Part shown: positions 1-6,666 of the stretch, in pieces
Layout of the letters: each line of letters starts with the position of its first letter
How positions within the stretch are numbered: position 1 is the first letter of the stretch
DNA from: an uncultured Chloroflexota bacterium
GTDB taxonomy: Bacteria; Chloroflexota; Dehalococcoidia; SM23-28-2; RBG-16-64-32
NCBI GenBank assembly: GCA_913056415.1
Contig: CAJXNA010000069.1
Location: forward strand, 1-8,884
Length of the DNA: 8,884 nucleotides
Direction: 5' to 3'
Program-made: the position numbers and the translations under genes
The notes under the pieces: model-generated
What the model saw: the letters and a program-made list of their open reading frames with translations, nothing else
Told to the model about the DNA's origin: nothing
Database searches by the model: none

Positions 1-49
1 GCTCGGCGACGGAAGCCCGCATCTCCAGGTCGTGTGTGAAATTCATCAT
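1..49 (-). CDS. 5' end of an unidentified protein (partial; possibly SRPBCC-like)
   Basis: The minus strand reads ATG ATG AAT TTC from position 49 and stays open to the window edge, giving MMNFTHDLEMRASVAE. A Shine-Dalgarno-like GAGGTAA lies a few bases upstream, and a good sigma-70 promoter sits at 92-119, so this is very probably a real gene start. Either of two tandem ATG codons (49 or 46) could be used. Sixteen residues are too few for family assignment. The alternating pattern 'MNFTHDLEMRASVAE' resembles the first beta strand of SRPBCC/START-like proteins, but this is only an impression. It is divergent from the glycosyltransferase gene at 277. Confidence 0.6.
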   Translation of the reverse strand, partial: MMNFTHDLEMRASVAE

Positions 50-76
50 GATTACCTCGCTCTAGGTTCCAGGTTA

Positions 77-112
77 TATATCATGTCTTATATAATATAG
101 CAGTGTCCTATA
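77..112. promoter_or_regulatory. Tandem near-palindromic operator candidates over the promoter
   Basis: Two related AT-flanked elements lie side by side on the plus strand: TATATCATGTCTTATA (77-92) and TATAGCAGTGTCCTATA (96-112). The second is a perfect interrupted palindrome, TATAG-N7-CTATA. Their centres are about 19-20 bp apart, close to two helical turns, so bound dimers would lie on the same face of the DNA. They cover the -10 and spacer of the minus-strand promoter, which fits repression. A third RTGTC core occurs at 113-117. The regulator is unknown. Confidence 0.45.
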
Positions 113-119
113 ATGTCAA
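92..119 (-). promoter_or_regulatory. Sigma-70-type promoter of the minus-strand gene at 1-49
   Basis: On the minus strand, a perfect -35 TTGACA (119-114) is followed after 16 bases by a -10 TATTAT (97-92). The surrounding DNA is much more AT-rich than the rest of the window. Transcription would begin near 85, leaving a leader of about 35 bases with a GAGGTAA ribosome site before the ATG at 49. Confidence 0.6.
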
Positions 120-196
120 GCGGGTATGACGTTCCTTTTATAAAAATCTTCTCACGGATTATCATGGGGCAGCGAATGTCCAGCGACCGTATCAGG

Positions 197-225
197 TTGC
201 GGACGCGTTGGCGATCTCTTATCAT
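197..225 (+). promoter_or_regulatory. Possible promoter of the GT2 gene
   Basis: TTGCGG (197-202) and TATCAT (220-225) are separated by 17 bases. The -10 matches the consensus at 5 of 6 positions, but the -35 matches at only 3. A transcript would start near 232 and have a leader of about 45 bases. This is the best plus-strand candidate upstream of the TTG start at 277. Confidence 0.3.
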
Positions 226-259
226 CTTCCGAGAATACCCGCCTCGATAGAGGCCATTC

Positions 260-275
260 AGTGACGTAGATCACA
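260..275. promoter_or_regulatory. CRP/FNR-family-like binding site at the GT2 start
   Basis: AGTGA-N6-TCACA matches the TGTGA-N6-TCACA consensus of the CRP/FNR superfamily at 9 of 10 half-site positions with the correct 6-base spacer. It ends one base before the TTG start codon at 277, downstream of the likely transcription start, so binding there would act as a repressive roadblock. The match could be chance, and FNR- or CRP-type specificity cannot be distinguished. Confidence 0.35.
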
Positions 276-276
276 T

Positions 277-1020
277 TTGACGACCGTCGACATCGTTATC
301 CCCGTCTACAACGAGGAGCGGGCGCTTCCCGAGGCGATCCCCAGGCTCCGCGCCTTCCTTTCGGAACCGGCCTTCCCTTACCCCTGGCGTATCGTCATCG
401 CTGACAACGCCTCCGTGGACGACACGCCCAACGTGGGCCGGAAGCTGGCCGACGAACAGGCCGACGATGTGGAGTACGTGCGCATTGAGAAGAAGGGCCG
501 AGGCCGGGCCCTCAAGCAAACCTGGCTGGCCAGCCCTATGGACGTCGTCAGCTACATGGACGTGGACCTCTCCACCGGCCTGGAGGCGTTCCCGGCCCTC
601 ATCGCCGCCATCGCCGAAGGGGAATACGGCCTCGCCATCGGCTCGCGTCTGGCCCCGGGTGCGCGGGTGAAGCGGTCGCTCAAGCGGCGGACGCTGACTA
701 CGGGCTACAACCTGCTGATCAAGGCGATGTTCCTGACTCGCTTCAGCGATGCCCAGTGCGGCTTCAAGGCGGTAAGCCGGCGGGCCGCCCAGCGCGTCCT
801 GCCCCTGATAGAGGACAACAACTGGTTCTTCGATACAGAGCTCCTCATTCTGGCCGAGAAGCTGGGCTACCGCGTGAAGGACGTGCCGGTCTCATGGGAG
901 GAAGACCCTGACACGCGGGTGCATATCGGCAGCACAATCGCCGAGGATTTGCGAGGGCTATGGCGGCTACGCCTGGGCCGCCCCTGGCGAGGCGCCGCGG
1001 CCCGTGCAGAGGCGGAGTAG
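277..1020 (+). CDS. Family 2 glycosyltransferase, dolichyl-phosphate glucose/mannose synthase-like
   Basis: The protein (247 residues) should transfer a sugar from a nucleotide donor to a polyprenyl phosphate at the cytoplasmic face of the membrane. It has a GT-A fold pattern: VDIVIPVYNEE at 4-14, ADNASVDDT at 42-50, the metal-binding DVD at 95-97, IGSR at 121-124, QCGFKA at 160-165 and DTELL at 186-190, followed by LGYRVKDVPVSW. The order and spacing match the DPG/DPM synthase group (ALG5-like). There is no C-terminal membrane segment, so membrane association would be peripheral. The start must be TTG: the frame is closed by TGA at 262-264, no ATG or GTG lies near the N-terminus, and strand beta-1 begins at residue 4. 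No convincing Shine-Dalgarno is present. A flippase-like remnant and an FAD enzyme follow on the same strand. Donor and acceptor are unknown. Confidence 0.9.
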   Translation: MTTVDIVIPVYNEERALPEAIPRLRAFLSEPAFPYPWRIVIADNASVDDTPNVGRKLADEQADDVEYVRIEKKGRGRALKQTWLASPMDVVSYMDVDLSTGLEAFPALIAAIAEGEYGLAIGSRLAPGARVKRSLKRRTLTTGYNLLIKAMFLTRFSDAQCGFKAVSRRAAQRVLPLIEDNNWFFDTELLILAEKLGYRVKDVPVSWEEDPDTRVHIGSTIAEDLRGLWRLRLGRPWRGAAARAEAE

Positions 1021-1034
1021 GCTACTCAGACGCC

Positions 1035-1053
1035 GGGCCCGTTTTCCGGGCCC
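1035..1053 (+). terminator. GC-rich hairpin after the GT2 gene
   Basis: GGGCCCG (1035-1041) pairs perfectly with CGGGCCC (1047-1053) around a 5-base loop, 15 bases after the GT2 stop. There is no following T-run, so it is not a canonical intrinsic terminator. It may stabilise the mRNA end, attenuate, or assist factor-dependent termination. A consensus -10 follows at 1066, suggesting a new transcription unit. Confidence 0.35.
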
Positions 1054-1065
1054 CGCAGCGCAACC

Positions 1066-1071
1066 TATAAT
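1066..1071 (+). promoter_or_regulatory. Consensus -10 (TATAAT) ahead of the flippase remnant and FAD gene
   Basis: A perfect TATAAT lies 24 bases before the ATG at 1095. The -35 region at the right distance (TTTCCG, 1043-1048) is poor and falls inside the preceding hairpin. It could drive the remnant and the oxidoreductase independently of the glycosyltransferase. Confidence 0.35.
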
Positions 1072-1094
1072 GGAAGCGCCATCCACTCATAGAA

Positions 1095-1282
1095 ATGTCT
1101 ACCTTCATCACGTCTCGCAAGCTCTGGCTGGGGTTAGGCGGCACCGCCCTCTTCCTGGCCCTGTTCTTCTGGCGGACCGACCTGCCGGAGCTCGCCAACG
1201 CCCTGGCGGAGGCGAACTACTGGTGGGTAGCGCCGGCGACGAGCTCGTGGCCCCGATCCTGACCGGGGAGCGACCCGAATGA
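1095..1282 (+). pseudogene. Remnant of a flippase-like LPG_synthase_TM (UPF0104) membrane protein with its centre missing
   Basis: From the ATG at 1095 the frame reads MSTFITSRKLWLGLGG, a hydrophobic helix (TALFLALFFW), then RTDLPELANALAEANYWWVAPA. This is the characteristic N-terminus of lysylphosphatidylglycerol-synthase-type transmembrane proteins (UPF0104, usually over 300 residues with many helices). The frame then runs into a stop at 1260-1262 after only 55 codons. A second frame carries a plausible natural C-terminus, GDELVAPILTGERPE, ending at TGA 1280-1282 and overlapping the next gene's ATG as in a coupled operon. The simplest reading is an out-of-frame internal deletion of most of the gene, with the junction near 1226-1240 in GCGCCGGCGA. 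Neighbours suggest the intact protein worked in lipid or glycan export. An assembly collapse would look the same. The N-terminal identification is firm; the C-terminal assignment is inferred. Confidence 0.65.
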
Positions 1283-2643
1283 GCGAAGAGCCGCGGACCG
1301 TCGGCATCATCGGCGGCGGCGTGGCCGGCCTCACCGCCGCCTACCGCCTCCTCCAGAAGGGGCACCGCGTACAGCTGTTTGAGGCCAGCCCCTCCCTGGG
1401 CGGCCTGGTGCGCACCTTCGAGATCCCCGCCGGGGGTGGCGAGCCGATAGAGTGTTTCTACCACCACCTGTTTACCACGGACACCGCCGCCATTCGCCTC
1501 ATCGATGAGCTGGGGCTGGGAGACCGTCTCACCTGGCATCCGTCCAAGGTCGGCATCTTCTACGACGGCCGCATCTACCCGTTCGTGACCCCCATGGACC
1601 TGCTGCGTTTCACCCCTGTGGGCCTCATCGACCGCGTGCGCCTGGGGCTCATGGGGCTCTACCTGCGGCGGCAGAAGGACGGCTCCCGCTACGAGAGCAT
1701 CACGGCCAAGGAGTGGGTTCGGCGCTTCGCCGGGCAGCGCAACCTGGACGTGGTCTGGGGGCCGCTGCTACGCGGCAAGTTCGGTGACCTGGGCGACGAG
1801 CTGGTGATGACCTGGCTGTGGAACAAGATCCACCTGCGCTTCACCTCTCGCGGCGCCGGGCCGTCCCAACGGGAGGTGCTCGGCTACCTGCGGGGCTCCT
1901 TCGGCGCCTGGATCGAAGCGCTCATCGAACGCGTCCGCGAGCTGGGCGGCGAGCTCGAGGCGGGCCGCCCCGTTCAGCGCATCGTCGCCGATGGCGGTCG
2001 CGTCGGCCTGGAGCTGGCCGGCGAGCGACAGGAGACGCTCTTCTTCGACGCCGTCGTGGCCACCGTGGCCAACAAGATCTTCCGTCGCATCGCGCCGCCT
2101 CTCCCCGAACCCTACGCCGAGAAGCTGGAAGGGGTGCCCTATCAGGACGCCCTCTGCCTGATCCTGACGCTGAAGCGCCCTCTCTCCAGCATGTACTGGC
2201 TCAACGTTAACGACCGCTCCATCCCGTTTCTGGCCATCATCGAGCACACGAACTTGATCGAGCCAGAGCGGTACGGGGGCCAGCACGTAGTCTACGTCTC
2301 GAACTATCTGGACAAACAGTCGCCCCTCCTGAGTATGGACGTGGACCAGGTCTGCGAGCTTTACCTGCCGCACCTCAAGCGGATCAACGCCGCCTTCGAG
2401 GAGAGCTGGATCATCGACCGCTGGCTGTTTCGCGGCGCGGACGCCCAGCCGGTGTTTACGGTGGGCGCCGGCTCTCGCATCCCAGAGCACCGCACGCCGG
2501 TGCCCGGCCTCTACCTGGCTAACATGAGCCAGATCTACCCCCAGGACCGAGGCCAGAACTACTCCATCCTCCTAGGCGAGACTATCGCCGAAACGGTAGC
2601 CGCGGACCTGGCCCGGGCGCAGGCCGCGCACTCCGCGGTATAG
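1279..2643 (+). CDS. FAD-dependent oxidoreductase, amine-oxidase / protoporphyrinogen-oxidase-like fold
   Basis: The protein (454 residues) is a cytosolic or membrane-peripheral flavoenzyme. The N-terminal dinucleotide-binding motif GIIGGGVAGLTAAYRL begins at residue 9, with the ribose-binding glutamate at 35 (LFEAS) and GGLVRT at 41-46, as in the HemY/amine oxidase/UDP-galactopyranose mutase group. The C-terminal FAD motif is PVPGLYLANMSQIYP followed by DRGQNYS near residues 409-435. No signal peptide or clear transmembrane segment is seen. The ATG at 1279 overlaps the preceding remnant's stop (ATGA) and has GGGGAG about 9 bases upstream, indicating translational coupling. The substrate is unknown. 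Location beside a polyprenyl-sugar synthase suggests modification of a lipid or sugar (saturation, desaturation or a mutase-type reaction), but this is inference. It faces the DUF2298 gene, with 11 bases between the stops. Confidence 0.85.
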   Translation: MSEEPRTVGIIGGGVAGLTAAYRLLQKGHRVQLFEASPSLGGLVRTFEIPAGGGEPIECFYHHLFTTDTAAIRLIDELGLGDRLTWHPSKVGIFYDGRIYPFVTPMDLLRFTPVGLIDRVRLGLMGLYLRRQKDGSRYESITAKEWVRRFAGQRNLDVVWGPLLRGKFGDLGDELVMTWLWNKIHLRFTSRGAGPSQREVLGYLRGSFGAWIEALIERVRELGGELEAGRPVQRIVADGGRVGLELAGERQETLFFDAVVATVANKIFRRIAPPLPEPYAEKLEGVPYQDALCLILTLKRPLSSMYWLNVNDRSIPFLAIIEHTNLIEPERYGGQHVVYVSNYLDKQSPLLSMDVDQVCELYLPHLKRINAAFEESWIIDRWLFRGADAQPVFTVGAGSRIPEHRTPVPGLYLANMSQIYPQDRGQNYSILLGETIAETVAADLARAQAAHSAV

Positions 2644-2654
2644 AGCCCGAGCCG

Positions 2655-5390
2655 CTACCGGGAGCCGCTGACCGCCGCCTCCTCAGCGGGCATCCGGTAG
2701 ATCGTCACGCCTTCGTTCTCGAACACCGGCGTCATGAACTCGCGGAACTTCTCCAGGCCGTCTCCTCCGTACTTCTCGCGCTCCAGCCGACCGACGTAGA
2801 CGTACTCAACGTCGTACTTGTCCAGAAGCGACCTGGCGGTCTGGGCGTCCGTCGTGGTGTAGATCGTCTCCACTTCCTCTGGGCGCTCCGTGAACGGAGT
2901 GTCCGAGCCGTCGGAGCTGGGGCGGCCACGCCACTGCAACTCGTGGTTGAGCCAGCCGATGACGGTGGGGAGGCCGGTGCGGGAGGAGATCCGGGCGGAG
3001 TCGCTGAAGTCGCCGCCAAACGCCTCCAGGATCACAGGCAACCCGGAGACGTTTTCGTTCAGCCACTCTATCGCCTCGTACTCCATCGGCTCGCCCCGCT
3101 GGACGTGAACCAGACCGTTCAGGCTCTGATCGTTACGGAACCCGTCCGTGCGCTCCAGGGCGACCGTGACCGGATAGATCAGGGCGAGGCCGAGAATAGC
3201 CACGGTCGCGCCCAGCCAGCCCAGACGCCGCCAGGCCTGAGGCGGCGACGCGCCTCGCGCCGCCGCGGCCGCGGCGTAGGCGACGATAGAAGCGCCGGCG
3301 ACCAGGATCCCCGGCGTGGCCGTCCACCAGCGTGAGTAGAGCGTATCCCAGGGGTCAAGGGCGACGAAGAGGGTGTACGCCACCCCCAGGACGACACCCG
3401 CGCCGGCCAGCCACTGCCCGGGCAGCATACCCAATCGCGGCCGCGGCGGACGCCAGCCCAGAGTGAGCCTGTAAAGCCCGAACCCGGCGACGATGCTGAG
3501 GATGAGCCAGCTCTGCAACCAGAACCGGAAGACGGTGTTGCCCCGCCATTGGAGCGGGTCGTTCACGAAGTAGAACTCCGCGCCCAGAAGCATCATAAGC
3601 GCGAAGCCGGCGAGGAAGAAGGCGAAGAGCTGGCTCCCATCCCGCTCATCGGGAGACGTGCGGAGCTGATGGAAGAAGGCGAGGCCCACAGCGGCGATGG
3701 CGATGACCAGCATGAGCACGGTGATCAGGCTTATCCCTCGCTCCCAGAGCTCGTCCCCCAGATGACCGAGGCTGGGGTCCGCAAACAGCTGCCAGTCGAG
3801 CGGGTTCCATCCCAGCTCCGCCGATAGCTGCGTCAGCACCAGGAACGCCCACACCGCGATGGGCAGGGCCCAGAGCAAAGCGGAGAGAACGAGCAGCGGC
3901 GGCTTGAGGATCTCCCGCCGGCGCCTGTATACGTATACGGCGACGAACGAGAGGCTCGTCCACAGCAGAGGCGACCAGAACAGCAGGAAGTGCAGCGGCC
4001 GCGTGGACTCGGAGGCGGGGGGAGGTCTATCGGTGGTCATCGCCGTCTCGGTAATGCTCAGGCCATCGGTCTCGGCGTTGAAGTCGAGATAGAAGGGGAG
4101 ATATAAGAGGACCATCGCCGCGCCGACGGGCAGGGCGAAGCTGGCGCTATCCAGGATCATCCGCAGCGGATTGCCGCCGGTCCGCCGCCAGTTGGCGAGC
4201 ATGACCGCGGCCAGGATCATCAGCGTGACCACGGGGATTGTCCAGACGTCCGTGAAGGCCGCGCCGCCCATGATCAGAGCCAGCAGCAGAAACCGTCCGG
4301 GGTGATGCACCACCCAGAGGGCGTCCAGCCTCTCCACCCTCTCCTCGTCCCCCGGCTGGCTCTCGTCACGCGCTCCCAGGACGATGTGCAACGCGATTGC
4401 GAATACGGTGATGAGCAGCGGCATGACCAGCACGTGGGGGTGCAAGTCCCCGAACTGGAAGCTGAAGAAGGGGAACTCCTGGATATCGAAGCCGGAGCCT
4501 ATGCGGGTGGCCCACCACCACCACCAAAAGCGAGTTGGATACCAGGCCTCGCAGTCGCCGGGAGCGGCCGCGCAATCGTAGGGGCCGTTCAGGCCGGAGA
4601 TGCCGACCACATCGTAAAACCCCGTGGAGCCGACCCCGTGGCGGGCCAGCAGCTCGAACACCCCCGCCAGGTTGCTCACGATGAGCATCAGGCCGGACGC
4701 GGCCAGGCCGAAGATCACCGCCCTGGGAATGAGAGCAGGGCCCCGGGCCAGGAGCGGCTCGATGCGCCGGCGGCTGGCGGCGATCATGTTGTAGACGACG
4801 CCGAAGCCGGTGACAGCGGCGAGGGCGGCCATCAGGGACAGAGCGAGATAGAACGTGACGTTCGTCTCCAGGGCCACCAGCTTCGTCAGGGCGGCGATCA
4901 TCACGTAGCCGAAGTAGTAGTAGCTGATAGAGCTGCCCGCCAACCAGGGATCGCTGGGCGGGAACGACTCGCTGCGGTTGATCGCGTTCAGGAAGGCGAA
5001 TTCGAACGGCTTCTCGCCCCACATGATCTCGGGCGCGAAGGAGCGGATGAAGACGGCGGCCGCCAGCACCACGACGAACATCACCTCTATGAAAGCGACG
5101 TAGCGCCAGCCCGCGCGAAGGAAAGCGGCCATCTCCTCGCGGTAGCGAACCGCAACCACCAGCGAAAGGCCGGCGATGAACAGGAGCAGTCCGATTACGG
5201 TGAGGCGGCTGTTGGGAAAGAGACCGACCGTCGCCCCCATCCAGAGGCTATACCCCAGCAGCAGGAGCCCCACGACCTTGGAGAAGGCGAAGCCGCGGTC
5301 AGGCAGCCAGCGGAAGAAGGCGTAGGTCAACGGGAAGGCGGCGAGGCCCACCGCCTCGATCCCTATCCACCAGAAAAAGAACTCTTTCAC
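2655..5390 (-). CDS. DUF2298 (Chlor_Arch_YYY) polytopic membrane protein, probable GT-C-type glycosyltransferase
   Basis: The 911-residue protein has many hydrophobic helices over roughly residues 1-735 and a soluble C-terminal domain of about 175 residues. Family hallmarks are visible: GEKPFEFAFLNA from residue 125, PPSDPWLAG at 144-152 and the YYY triplet at 157-159 in SISYYYFGY. A WWWWW run at 289-293 is followed by EFPFFSFQFGDLHPHV at 305-320. Its acidic and histidine residues (D315, H317, H319) are candidate metal or catalytic positions. The tail (WLNHELQWRG, ETIYTTTD, DVEYVYVG) resembles the extracytoplasmic tails of large GT-C-like proteins. The start is GTG at 5390; TAA closes the frame at 5405-5403 and no good Shine-Dalgarno is visible. 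Biochemical function is not established for the family. Use of a polyprenyl-phosphate sugar from the nearby GT2 enzyme is inference. Confidence 0.88.
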   Translation of the reverse strand: MKEFFFWWIGIEAVGLAAFPLTYAFFRWLPDRGFAFSKVVGLLLLGYSLWMGATVGLFPNSRLTVIGLLLFIAGLSLVVAVRYREEMAAFLRAGWRYVAFIEVMFVVVLAAAVFIRSFAPEIMWGEKPFEFAFLNAINRSESFPPSDPWLAGSSISYYYFGYVMIAALTKLVALETNVTFYLALSLMAALAAVTGFGVVYNMIAASRRRIEPLLARGPALIPRAVIFGLAASGLMLIVSNLAGVFELLARHGVGSTGFYDVVGISGLNGPYDCAAAPGDCEAWYPTRFWWWWWATRIGSGFDIQEFPFFSFQFGDLHPHVLVMPLLITVFAIALHIVLGARDESQPGDEERVERLDALWVVHHPGRFLLLALIMGGAAFTDVWTIPVVTLMILAAVMLANWRRTGGNPLRMILDSASFALPVGAAMVLLYLPFYLDFNAETDGLSITETAMTTDRPPPASESTRPLHFLLFWSPLLWTSLSFVAVYVYRRRREILKPPLLVLSALLWALPIAVWAFLVLTQLSAELGWNPLDWQLFADPSLGHLGDELWERGISLITVLMLVIAIAAVGLAFFHQLRTSPDERDGSQLFAFFLAGFALMMLLGAEFYFVNDPLQWRGNTVFRFWLQSWLILSIVAGFGLYRLTLGWRPPRPRLGMLPGQWLAGAGVVLGVAYTLFVALDPWDTLYSRWWTATPGILVAGASIVAYAAAAAARGASPPQAWRRLGWLGATVAILGLALIYPVTVALERTDGFRNDQSLNGLVHVQRGEPMEYEAIEWLNENVSGLPVILEAFGGDFSDSARISSRTGLPTVIGWLNHELQWRGRPSSDGSDTPFTERPEEVETIYTTTDAQTARSLLDKYDVEYVYVGRLEREKYGGDGLEKFREFMTPVFENEGVTIYRMPAEEAAVSGSR

Positions 5391-5425
5391 CGCAAACGAA
5401 GCTTAACGGTCGTGCGGCCTCAGTG

Positions 5426-5436
5426 GCTAGCCTAGC
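5426..5436. repeat. Small palindrome between divergent genes
   Basis: GCTAG-C-CTAGC is a perfect 5+1+5 interrupted palindrome in the 143-base spacer between the DUF2298 gene (leftward) and the ABC permease gene (rightward). It could be an operator shared by both, but it is short and GC-flanked, so chance is possible. Confidence 0.2.
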
Positions 5437-5500
5437 GCGAGACTGCGCCGAGACCCGCAACGAAGGACGGACGAGGGCAACCTTGCAGGCCCACGTATGG

Positions 5501-5518
5501 TACAAGTAAACTACAAGT
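5501..5518 (+). promoter_or_regulatory. 7-N4-7 direct repeat (PhoB/OmpR-like spacing) upstream of the ABC permease
   Basis: TACAAGT (5501-5507) is repeated exactly after four bases at 5512-5518, giving an 11-bp period. This is the geometry of binding boxes for OmpR/PhoB-family response regulators. It lies 15 bases before the permease ATG. A weak promoter may overlap it: TTGCAG at 5483-5488 with TAAACT at 5507-5512 (18-base spacer), or TGG plus TACAAG as an extended -10. In either case binding here would block rather than activate transcription. No Shine-Dalgarno precedes the ATG at 5534. Confidence 0.4.
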
Positions 5519-5533
5519 CACCAAAGATCCCCC

Positions 5534-6661
5534 ATGTTACTCGTTGCCCGGAAGAACCTCTTCAGCGAGCGGATCCGCCTGGCGATCTCGGTCGGCGGCG
5601 TCGCTTTGTCCGTCTTTTTGATCGGCATCCTACTCTCCCTCTATCGCGGTTGGGACGAGAAGGTAGGCGAGTACGTGGAGATGGTGCCTGCCGACCTGTG
5701 GGTGGCAGCGGATGGGACCACGGACTTCATCCAGGCGGCATCCGTGCTACCAGATTCGGTCGGCACCCAGCTCCGTTTCCTGCCGGAGACCGACACCGTC
5801 AGCCCGCTCATCACGCGGCCGGTGAGAATGGTGAAGGCGGGCGACGACCCGGATGACGGCTTCGACGTTCAGCTTGTGGGCTACGACCCGGCCATCGGCC
5901 TGGGCGGGCCGCTGGCGGTAGTAGCGGGGAAGAGCCCGCCCGGCCCGGGCGAGATCGTCATAGACAAGGTAACCAGCGACCGTTACGGCGTTGAGATCGG
6001 CGACCGGCTTCTCCGTGGCGCAGAGTCGCTCACGGTGGTCGGTAAGTCATCCGGGGGCGACTTCGTGTTCACGCAGGTGGGTTTCGTTACCCTGGAAACG
6101 GCGGTAGAGTTCCTCCGGCTGGACCCCGAATCACAGCGCACGTTCTTCCTCATCACACTTGGCGACCCCAGCGAGGCTGAGGCGCTGGCGAAGAGGGTGG
6201 AGGCCAGGGCTCCCGACATTGTCCTCTTCACCGGTGAGGAGTTCGCGGACGAGACTCGACAGCGGATACTGGGCAACATCTTGCCCATGCTGATCGTCGT
6301 CCTTATAGTGGCGTTTGTCGTCGGTCTGTCCGTGGCTGGCCTTACCATCTACACTGCTACGGTTGAGAAATCACGGGAGTACGGGATACTTAAAGCGGAG
6401 GGGTTTACGAACCGCTTTCTGTATCGAGTGGTGATTGAGCAGAGCCTAGTGACAAGCGCCCTCGGCTTCGTGTTGGGGGTCAGCCTAATCATCTTCATCG
6501 CCCCCTTCGCCCAGAGACTGGTGCCGCAGTTCGTCGTCTTCGTCCGCTGGCAGGACATCCTGGGCATAACCGGGGCCACCCTTCTCATGGCCCTCATCGC
6601 CGCCTTCATCCCGGTACGACGCCTGGCGCATATCGACCCGGTCACGGTGTTCAAAGGCTAG
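5534..6661 (+). CDS. ABC exporter permease, FtsX/MacB type
   Basis: The 375-residue integral membrane protein is the permease of an ABC export or mechanotransmission system. It has the four-helix MacB/FtsX layout: helix 1 at about 18-37, a large extracytoplasmic domain at about 40-245 (MacB_PCD-like), then helices at about 248-272, 302-324 and 341-360. The coupling segment VEKSREYGILKAEG (277-290) and the terminal motif RRLAHIDPVTVFKG (362-375) are typical of the family. A single four-helix copy implies a homodimer. The ATPase gene follows after 5 bases. No membrane-fusion protein or outer-membrane partner is present, which suits a one-membrane bacterium or a lipid/peptide-handling role. The substrate is unknown. 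The ATG at 5534 fits the usual N-terminus but lacks a Shine-Dalgarno. Confidence 0.9.
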   Translation: MLLVARKNLFSERIRLAISVGGVALSVFLIGILLSLYRGWDEKVGEYVEMVPADLWVAADGTTDFIQAASVLPDSVGTQLRFLPETDTVSPLITRPVRMVKAGDDPDDGFDVQLVGYDPAIGLGGPLAVVAGKSPPGPGEIVIDKVTSDRYGVEIGDRLLRGAESLTVVGKSSGGDFVFTQVGFVTLETAVEFLRLDPESQRTFFLITLGDPSEAEALAKRVEARAPDIVLFTGEEFADETRQRILGNILPMLIVVLIVAFVVGLSVAGLTIYTATVEKSREYGILKAEGFTNRFLYRVVIEQSLVTSALGFVLGVSLIIFIAPFAQRLVPQFVVFVRWQDILGITGATLLMALIAAFIPVRRLAHIDPVTVFKG

Positions 6662-6666
6662 CAGCC

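Noticed and set aside
136..145. Palindrome TTTTATAAAA in the first intergenic region
   Set aside because: It is short AT-only symmetry with no T-run after a stable stem and no -35 partner; probably chance.
1768..2490. A 240-codon open frame on the minus strand opposite the FAD oxidoreductase
   Set aside because: It lies wholly within a well-supported flavoenzyme gene and its composition is that of a reverse-strand shadow.
2644..2665. Possible terminator between the convergent FAD and DUF2298 genes
   Set aside because: Only a 4-bp CCCG/CGGG pairing is present, with no T-tract; too weak to call.
4302..5435. A 377-codon open frame on the plus strand opposite the DUF2298 gene
   Set aside because: It is antisense to a clearly recognisable protein, is rich in His, Gln, Glu and Gly as GC-rich shadows often are, and has no recognisable domain.
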